Shown here piece after piece: positions 1 to 5,122 of a DNA stretch of 5,122 nt. Source of the stretch: an uncultured Methanomassiliicoccaceae archaeon (lineage in GTDB: Archaea > Thermoplasmatota > Thermoplasmata > Methanomassiliicoccales > Methanomethylophilaceae); assembly GCA_945492685.1 (NCBI GenBank), contig CALYUZ010000081.1, positions 1 through 5,122 of the forward strand. The letters run 5' to 3'. The position numbers were made by a program, and so were the translations under genes. The notes beneath the pieces are model-generated. The model was not told where the DNA came from. It worked only from the letters and a program-made list of their open reading frames with translations, and searched no databases. The first letter of the stretch is position 1; every line of letters starts with the position of its first letter.

Positions 1-812
1 TCCGCAGGGATCCCTTCGTCCTCGCCACGGGAGCATCCGAGACCGAGCTCCTGGGAGATGTCAGGCACGATCCATACGGAGGACACGAGAAGCTCGGTTC
101 CCCCGCATACGAGAGGATCGTCGCCGGTTCCATCCATGAGGCCCATGAGGGAGTGCTGTTCATCGACGAGATCTCCCATCTCGGAGACCTCCAGAGGTAC
201 ATCCTCACCGCCATGCAGGAGAAGTGCTTCCCCATCGTGGGAAGGAACCCCCAGTCCGCGGGAGCAAGTGTGAAGGTCGACGATGTGCCCTGCGATTTCA
301 TCCTCGTCGCCGCATGCAACATCCAGGACCTGGAGAACATCCTTTCACCGCTGAGGTCAAGGATCATCGGTAACGGATACGAGGTCCTGGTGGACATCGC
401 CATGCCCGACACCCCCCGCAACCGTGCCAAGTATGCGCAGTTCGTGGCCCAGGAGGTCAACCTGGATGGTCACATCCCCCACGCCACCATCGAGGCGGTG
501 GAGCTCATCATAGCTGAGGGGAAGGTCCGTGCCAAGGCCGACGGTCAGAGCAACGCCCTCACACTGAGGCTCAGGGAGCTCGGAGGACTGATCAGGGCCG
601 CAGGTGACATCGCGGTGATGGAGGATGCGCCGTACATCACGGCCGACCACATCAGGCGTGCATTGAGGCGCTCCCGTACCGCCGAGGACCAGATCCGTGA
701 CAGGTACGGTTCCTACAACAAGGGACTCGGAAAGGATGTCTCATCCTCCCAGAAGGAGAGGTCGCAGTACTATTTCCAGACGGAGCACATGGACGACACC
801 ATGTTCTCCTGA
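1..812 (+). CDS. LonB-type AAA+ ATPase lacking the protease domain (5' partial)
   Basis: The frame is open from the left edge (first full codon at 3), so the N-terminus, Walker A and any LonB-style membrane insertion lie outside the window; 269 residues are visible. In order I see the LonB signature LLGDVRHDPY (residues 16-25), Walker B VLFIDEI (51-57, acidic pair D55/E56), a sensor 1 Asn in LVAACN (N106), arginine-finger candidates in PLRSRI (R118/R120) and a sensor 2 helix LRLRELGGL (from 188). These match archaeal membrane LonB closely. In that family an S16 Ser-Lys protease domain of roughly 200 residues follows the DRY near residue 233. Here only a 34-residue polar tail follows, ending in TMFS and a TGA at 810-812. 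No protease sequence appears downstream, so this is not a simple frameshift. It could be a paralogue acting as an unfoldase or remodeller, or working with a separate peptidase; that role is inference. An ATG at 153 is internal to Walker B and is not the start. Confidence 0.9.
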   Translation, partial: RRDPFVLATGASETELLGDVRHDPYGGHEKLGSPAYERIVAGSIHEAHEGVLFIDEISHLGDLQRYILTAMQEKCFPIVGRNPQSAGASVKVDDVPCDFILVAACNIQDLENILSPLRSRIIGNGYEVLVDIAMPDTPRNRAKYAQFVAQEVNLDGHIPHATIEAVELIIAEGKVRAKADGQSNALTLRLRELGGLIRAAGDIAVMEDAPYITADHIRRALRRSRTAEDQIRDRYGSYNKGLGKDVSSSQKERSQYYFQTEHMDDTMFS

Positions 813-825
813 GCCCCGTCTCCCC

Positions 826-848
826 AAACTTTTTCCCAACCTTCTTAC
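826..848 (+). terminator. Possible archaeal T-tract terminator after the LonB-like gene
   Basis: A pyrimidine-rich stretch with a run of five T (830-834) and a second T-rich patch (841-846) lies 14-36 bases after the stop codon. Archaeal RNA polymerase can terminate at T-tracts without a hairpin, and no convincing stem precedes it. The tract is short, so this is tentative. Confidence 0.35.
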
Positions 849-869
849 CGTTGTTCCGAGCGGGTATCG

Positions 870-884
870 CAAATTCTGAAATAC
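870..884 (+). promoter_or_regulatory. Weak TATA-like element upstream of the surface protein gene
   Basis: This A/T-rich patch (caaattctgaaatac) sits in otherwise GC-rich sequence about 19-33 bases before the ATG at 903. That is where a TATA box would lie if the mRNA is leaderless or nearly so. No Shine-Dalgarno sequence precedes the ATG, which fits leaderless initiation. The match to an archaeal TATA box is poor, so the call rests mainly on position. Confidence 0.25.
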
Positions 885-902
885 GGCGTCCGAGATTCCC
901 CG

Positions 903-2855
903 ATGATGAGTCCGTACCGTCTCTTGGCACTTGTTCCGGTGATGGTCGTCGCCGTCCTCGTCCTCGTCCCATCCGTCGATGCGGTCAAGGTCACCGAGGA
1001 GGAGCCGCCGACGCCGTGGGAGCTCTATCCCGATGCGGATTACATCATCACGTCCTCCGAGGACGGTTCGGTTCTCTTCTCCTACAAGGAGACGGTGGAG
1101 GTCACCGAGGAGACGCCCGAGGGGATCAAGTGGACCACCAGGACATATCCGTCCGGTTCGGACATCACCGTCTGCAGGTGGTCCCAGATCGAGCCCCCAT
1201 CGATATCCGTCGTCTTCGACGGTGCCACGGTGGATGACCTGGTCCTCATCCAGGTAGACGATTCGGCGATCAGGGACAAGTATGTATCTGTGGACTTCAG
1301 GATGGTCTCGGGCTATGTCGACAGTCTTTCGCTCGTGTCCGTCAACTATTCCCAGCAGGCCTCCCTCGGGAAGGACTACAGCGATTCAATGTTCAATCCC
1401 ATCGACGAGGCCATGATCACCCTGGACGGGGGCAGGATAACGGAGTTCAATCCCACGTCACATATGGTCCACATAGAATCGATGGAGGTCTGCATCGGGT
1501 CCTCCATGGTTATCGACCGCTTCTACACCACGGGGCAGAATGGGAGGTACGGGGATGTGGACATCATGCTCCTTGGAGGAACAGTCGGATACATGGCCAA
1601 CATGAAGTCCAGGATCGGTTCGCTCTCATACTATCTGGAGCATGGAACCGTCAGGTACATGGCGATCGGTTCGGATACCGAGGCCGGTGACAATCAGAGG
1701 GGTCTGCAGTACGCATGCACCTCGTATGTCACAGGGGATGTGGACCTGTACATAGGCTCCACCGTCTCAATGGGGTATCTGATAATGGGAGGGGGGATAA
1801 CCAACAATCCCAACATCCTCTGGAACGGTACGGTTGTTCAGGACACCCCCATGAGGAACGTGTCCATCGAGGCCGGTGATTTCCAGATCCATGCGGACAC
1901 ATGCTTCATGAACGAGAAGCGTACGCATGCATTCAAGTTCACATCATTCAAGGTCGAGGGATCTCCGGGAACATCCACCGTCAGTCAGAGCTACAAGGCC
2001 GACGACGGTTCATCCCTGCCTGTCTACGGGGAGAACGGCATTTGGATGGGTACAAGCTACATCGACCTCCCCAGCGGCACATCCCTCTTCGTCAATGCCA
2101 CAATGGTGGTCAACCCCGACGGTATCCTGGACATATCCGTCGGAGGCAGATTGGTCATCACCCAGCACATGGTCCTTCAGGGTACCGTGAACGCCGTGGG
2201 GGAGTTCATCAACAACTCCGTGGTGGAGCTCAGGGACAACGGCGAGGTCATCGGAAGCGTCTCCGGTGATGGTTTCATCGCCGACTACATCGTCAGCCAG
2301 ACCACCGGCTCCAGCATCAACATCATGTCATCGTACGATACGGTGATAATCAGTCAGCAGAACTCCCGTTACGTCAGCGAGATCGATGCCCTCCTGAAGA
2401 GCGGTGAGTGCAAGGTAAGGATATCCCTGCAGTATTCCGGGATGGCCTTCGGAAGCGATACCTTCATGATAAGCCTCAAGGAAGTCAGTTTCAACGATTC
2501 CTTCACCGGTGCGTACACCCTCCACATCGAGGGCATAGACCCCTCCCTTTTGGAGCTGTGCAGCATAAGCGTGGATGTCCCCCTGAACGTTCCCTACGGG
2601 TACGAGGCGAAGGTCTACTACTATGGGTCGGGAGCATCCGATCCCTTGGAGGTCGAATGCGACACCCCGCAGTACGGTCAGATCGAGTTCCACACCAATC
2701 AGGCCGGACTTTTCGGTATAATGTTGATCCCCATCGACCAGCCTGCAGATGTCCAGCCCAGGGAGAACATCGTCGAGATAATCATCCTGCTGATCGGTAT
2801 CGCCATTGTGAGCATCCTGATGGTATACACGGTGTTCCACTTCAGAACGAAGTGA
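903..2855 (+). CDS. Secreted, C-terminally membrane-anchored beta-rich surface protein of unknown function
   Basis: A 650-residue protein that I cannot assign to a named family. Residues 1-27 form a signal peptide: a short N-terminus with Arg6, a hydrophobic core rich in Val/Leu, and a likely signal peptidase I site after VDA (A27). The mature part is rich in Gly, Ser, Val and Asp with alternating hydrophobic residues, suggesting beta sheet or beta-helix; residues 400-456 (around DGILDISVGGRLVITQ) look most helix-like. GDVD occurs at 217 and 278. Residues about 551-610, including PYGYEAKVYYYG and ending in GQIEFHTNQAGLFGI, resemble a C-terminal beta-sandwich module seen in many prokaryotic surface proteins. 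Residues 623-645 are a transmembrane helix followed by FHFRTK, giving an N-out topology. Six N-glycosylation sequons (N148, N308, N319, N398, N437, N531) fit an exposed archaeal protein. Two ATGs (903, 906) could start it; the first is used. No catalytic motif is evident; adhesin or envelope protein is a guess. Confidence 0.9.
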   Translation: MMSPYRLLALVPVMVVAVLVLVPSVDAVKVTEEEPPTPWELYPDADYIITSSEDGSVLFSYKETVEVTEETPEGIKWTTRTYPSGSDITVCRWSQIEPPSISVVFDGATVDDLVLIQVDDSAIRDKYVSVDFRMVSGYVDSLSLVSVNYSQQASLGKDYSDSMFNPIDEAMITLDGGRITEFNPTSHMVHIESMEVCIGSSMVIDRFYTTGQNGRYGDVDIMLLGGTVGYMANMKSRIGSLSYYLEHGTVRYMAIGSDTEAGDNQRGLQYACTSYVTGDVDLYIGSTVSMGYLIMGGGITNNPNILWNGTVVQDTPMRNVSIEAGDFQIHADTCFMNEKRTHAFKFTSFKVEGSPGTSTVSQSYKADDGSSLPVYGENGIWMGTSYIDLPSGTSLFVNATMVVNPDGILDISVGGRLVITQHMVLQGTVNAVGEFINNSVVELRDNGEVIGSVSGDGFIADYIVSQTTGSSINIMSSYDTVIISQQNSRYVSEIDALLKSGECKVRISLQYSGMAFGSDTFMISLKEVSFNDSFTGAYTLHIEGIDPSLLELCSISVDVPLNVPYGYEAKVYYYGSGASDPLEVECDTPQYGQIEFHTNQAGLFGIMLIPIDQPADVQPRENIVEIIILLIGIAIVSILMVYTVFHFRTK

Positions 2856-3306
2856 AACTGATTCCGGGTGTTCCGGACACCATGCGGTATCCGTCTCCGC
2901 CGTCGTTGTAGAATGATTGGAGGTACTCGGTCTTCACGAATCCGTTCTTCTCGTAGAAGCGGATGGCGTTGGTGTTCGTGACCCTGACCTCCAGCTGTAT
3001 GGTGGACATGCCCTCCATGAGGCATCTTCTGCGGAAGGCCTCAAGGAGCTGTGTCCCGATGCCCTTCCCGCGATGGTTCCCTGATACGGCGAACAGGGAT
3101 ATCGATGCCCTGCCGCCGTCGAGACGGGAGCCGCAGATGGCACCCACCGGGTTGCCGAGGAAATCCTCGGCGATGAACTGTCCGGTGGGCCATTGCATGC
3201 GGAAGAAGTTTATGACATCCGGGGAGAAGTAGTCGTCCAGATTCCCGTTCATTATCGAGAACACCTTCTCCGTGTCCCACTCCCCGGCCTGTCTGATTAT
3301 AGCCAT
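2842..3306 (-). CDS. GNAT family N-acetyltransferase, Ard1/RimI-like
   Basis: A complete 154-residue cytoplasmic acetyltransferase, about the usual length for a single GNAT domain. The acetyl-CoA binding motif A is clear: beta strand SLFAVSGNH followed by the R79-G80-K81-G82-I83-G84 loop and the helix TQLLEAF. Motif B is LEVRVTNTNAIRFYEKNGF (105-123), and the C-terminal FYNDGGDGYRM (132-142) matches the YxxDGxDAYxM pattern of RimI and archaeal Ard1 (NatA) enzymes. The N-terminal NLDDYFSPDVINFFRMQWP region also resembles Ard1. These enzymes acetylate protein N-termini, but this class is broad and a small-molecule substrate cannot be excluded. It begins 7 bases after the stop of the PLD-like gene, so it is very likely cotranscribed with it and perhaps translationally coupled; no strong Shine-Dalgarno sequence is seen. 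Its last codons overlap the convergent surface protein gene by 14 bases. Confidence 0.92.
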   Translation of the reverse strand: MAIIRQAGEWDTEKVFSIMNGNLDDYFSPDVINFFRMQWPTGQFIAEDFLGNPVGAICGSRLDGGRASISLFAVSGNHRGKGIGTQLLEAFRRRCLMEGMSTIQLEVRVTNTNAIRFYEKNGFVKTEYLQSFYNDGGDGYRMVSGTPGISFTSF

Positions 3307-3313
3307 GGTATCA

Positions 3314-5122
3314 TCAGCGATGCTTCAGAGCTGCTCCGATTATCCCGAGGATGATGACGATGATAGGGATGATGTAGTATCCGTAGTCGTCGATGATCTT
3401 CTGGATGTCCAGCTCCTCGGATTCTGAGGAACCCGGGTTTGTGGGATCGGAGGGTCCGGAGGGATCTGTAGGATCCTCTCCGACATAGTATGTTATCCCT
3501 GCGGTGGTCTGAGATATCCCTGCTGAATTGGTGACGGTGACCTTCAGCTCATGGGCACCGTCAGCAGGCTTGTATGCGACGCGGGGGACATCGGTATCCC
3601 TCACTCCGCCGTCACCGAAGTCCCAATGGTAGGTGTATGTGTCCGAAGCGGGAGATACAGTGACCGAGAACGTGACTTCCTGCCCGGATTTGTACGATGT
3701 CTTGATCTCGGAGATGTCGACACTGAATCCGTCATAGGTGTAGTTCCTGGAGAAGTCCCTGTTGAATGCCGCCGCGAAGTAGTCCGCGACCTCCTTCGAG
3801 TTGATGATGACTCCGGACTCCCTGTTGTTCTCCACGGATGTGGGGGTCCAGTTGATGGATGTCACCAACACCAGGTCGTCTCCGATGACACCTTTGTTGT
3901 GGACATAAGGTGTTCCCATGGTGGCAGCGGAAACAAGTGTGCTTGAATTGATCAGGAGGACCTGCTGTTCTGCTTCCGCCTTGGCACTGCTGCTCATACC
4001 CTCGCTGAGGATGAACTTGGCGTCCATGCCGGGATTGGCCGATGCCTGCCTGGCCATCATCATGACGGGTGATTTCTCACCGAGGTCGGCGTAATAGCTG
4101 GAGAGGCTCTGCTGCTGTGAGTAGACACGTTCGGTGGCGTTGGTGATCACGTACTCTATGGCCTCGTATGAGTTATCATTGGAGAGCACGGGGGTGATGG
4201 GGGCGGTATATGATGTGAATGTCGCCGTCTCGGGCGCTGTGTACGTCAATGTGGCGGGTGTCACCTGAGAGTACTTCTCGTTGAAGTCGTAGGTGTCTCC
4301 ATAGTCTGCAGAGTAGTCGTTGTCGAACACGGCCTTCATGTATTCCGCGTAATCGGAGTTTTCTACGACCACTCCCCATCCGCGGTTTCCGTCGTTGCCC
4401 TTGTAGGGATCGTCATCGAGGGAGCCGTTGCAGTTGGAGGCACTCCAGTTCTCCGATGTGATGATGACGGTCTGCATATCAATAATCGCGAATTTGGCGT
4501 GTACGTTCTCGAATCTGTCAACATCGGTCCCGCCGATGAATCTGACCTCTCCTCCGGCATTGATGAGTGCCTTCATGTTGGAGGCGAACTGTGTGACCGT
4601 GTTTCCCACGGGTGCCCCCTCATGGAGGATGGTGACCTCGACACCCCTCTCCTCGAGCTGTATGAGGAGGGCGTAGATGTTGGGACTTCTGAGCTCGTAC
4701 ATCTCGATGAAGACGGATTCCTGTGCCTTCTCGAGTGCCTGGTAGATCGGGATTCCTCCGCTGTCGGGGAACAGGAAGGGTGTGACCGTGGCTGTGTACT
4801 TGTCCACCTCAAGTGGATTCTGGGTCTGACCGGGTATGATCCTGATCTCCACCCAATCGACAGCTGAATCCGTGTCGGTTCCGTCGATCCTCTGGAGGAA
4901 GTATTTCGTGCTTTTGGTGACTGAGGATCCGATCCATATGGTGGAGTCGCTGATGACCTTGCTTCCGAAGCACATCGCATCCAGAATCTTTCCGTCTGGG
5001 TTGTAGAGGTAGATGTCGTCTCCATTCTTCGCGGGGTCGAATGTTCCGCTTCCCTTTTTGGTCACACCAATGGTGTTGTCGCTGATGAGATAGACGTTCT
5101 CGCGGTTGGTGAAGGACGTCTT
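3314..5122 (-). CDS. Surface-anchored phospholipase D-like protein with lamin tail and PKD domains (5' partial)
   Basis: The frame stays open to the right edge, so the N-terminus and presumed signal peptide are missing; 602 residues are visible, numbered here from the edge. A GTG at 5063-5065 is internal to a domain and is not the start. In order: a lamin-tail-like domain (about 1-107, with GDDIYLYNPDGKILD and a closing DWVEIRIIPGQTQNP); a PLD domain (about 112-269) with an intact HxKx4D motif at H208, K210, D215; a second PLD domain (about 314-459) with H408, K410, D415; a PKD domain (about 464-547, core YHWDFGDGG); a Pro/Ser/Asp-rich linker; and a transmembrane helix (about 582-599) ending in KHR. 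The anchor places the catalytic part outside the cell. Two HKD motifs form one active site in the PLD superfamily, which includes phospholipases and nucleases; which activity applies cannot be read here. The GNAT gene follows at 7 bases. Confidence 0.93.
   Translation of the reverse strand, partial: KTSFTNRENVYLISDNTIGVTKKGSGTFDPAKNGDDIYLYNPDGKILDAMCFGSKVISDSTIWIGSSVTKSTKYFLQRIDGTDTDSAVDWVEIRIIPGQTQNPLEVDKYTATVTPFLFPDSGGIPIYQALEKAQESVFIEMYELRSPNIYALLIQLEERGVEVTILHEGAPVGNTVTQFASNMKALINAGGEVRFIGGTDVDRFENVHAKFAIIDMQTVIITSENWSASNCNGSLDDDPYKGNDGNRGWGVVVENSDYAEYMKAVFDNDYSADYGDTYDFNEKYSQVTPATLTYTAPETATFTSYTAPITPVLSNDNSYEAIEYVITNATERVYSQQQSLSSYYADLGEKSPVMMMARQASANPGMDAKFILSEGMSSSAKAEAEQQVLLINSSTLVSAATMGTPYVHNKGVIGDDLVLVTSINWTPTSVENNRESGVIINSKEVADYFAAAFNRDFSRNYTYDGFSVDISEIKTSYKSGQEVTFSVTVSPASDTYTYHWDFGDGGVRDTDVPRVAYKPADGAHELKVTVTNSAGISQTTAGITYYVGEDPTDPSGPSDPTNPGSSESEELDIQKIIDDYGYYIIPIIVIILGIIGAALKHR

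Noticed and set aside
813..902. Possible remnant of the Lon protease domain in the spacer
   Set aside because: Too short, and the following + strand frame begins a clear signal peptide. I see nothing resembling the Lon Ser or Lys active-site motifs.
652..972. A 106-codon minus-strand frame crossing the spacer between the LonB-like and surface protein genes
   Set aside because: It overlaps the ends of two well-supported genes, is Arg/Pro/Gly-rich and has no motif.
2328..2840. A 170-codon open frame on the minus strand opposite the surface protein C-terminus
   Set aside because: It is a shadow of the strongly supported gene on the + strand, with no recognisable domain and an implausible composition; the + strand frame has signal peptide and anchor.
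2408..2911. A 167-codon open frame on the + strand spanning the end of the surface protein and beginning of the spacer
   Set aside because: Out of frame with the real gene, rich in Arg/His/Pro as expected for a shifted frame of GC-rich coding DNA, and without any domain pattern.
3345..3370. gat/atg-rich simple repeat near the PLD gene end
   Set aside because: It encodes the Ile-rich transmembrane helix (IIPIIVIILG) and is explained by codon choice for isoleucine.
5063..5065. GTG as the start of the PLD-like protein
   Set aside because: The frame stays open for 19 more codons to the window edge, and those residues fit the beginning of the lamin-tail domain; no signal peptide follows this GTG although the protein has an outside topology.

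Overview
The window most likely comes from a euryarchaeal genome, probably the Thermoplasmata/Methanomassiliicoccales (gut or rumen methanogen) lineage. The reasons are an archaeal LonB-type AAA+ ATPase, an archaeal Ard1/RimI-like acetyltransferase, arginine codons dominated by AGG, starts without Shine-Dalgarno sequences, and two tail-anchored, signal-peptide-type surface proteins of a style common in that group. The lineage is an inference. No rRNA, tRNA, mobile element or CRISPR array is visible.

Layout: 1-812 (+) is the 3' part of a LonB-family ATPase that stops where the serine protease domain should begin. 813-902 is a short spacer with a T-tract and a weak A/T-rich promoter-like stretch. 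903-2855 (+) is a complete 650-residue secreted, C-terminally membrane-anchored beta-rich protein of unknown function. Convergent to it, and overlapping its last 14 bases, is 2842-3306 (-), a complete GNAT acetyltransferase. Seven bases upstream of that gene (in its direction), 3314-5122 (-) holds most of a large surface enzyme with a lamin-tail domain, two HKD phospholipase D-type domains, a PKD domain, a Pro/Ser-rich linker and a C-terminal transmembrane anchor. Its 5' end lies beyond the right edge. No gene-free stretch exceeds about 90 bases.

The + strand pair are separate genes (90-base gap) and probably separate transcripts. The minus-strand pair is almost certainly cotranscribed. The two surface proteins place this as a cell-envelope locus, but nothing in the sequence shows that all four genes work together. 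The most noteworthy points are the protease-less LonB paralogue and the LTD-PLD-PLD-PKD-TM ectoenzyme, which may be a surface nuclease or phospholipase.
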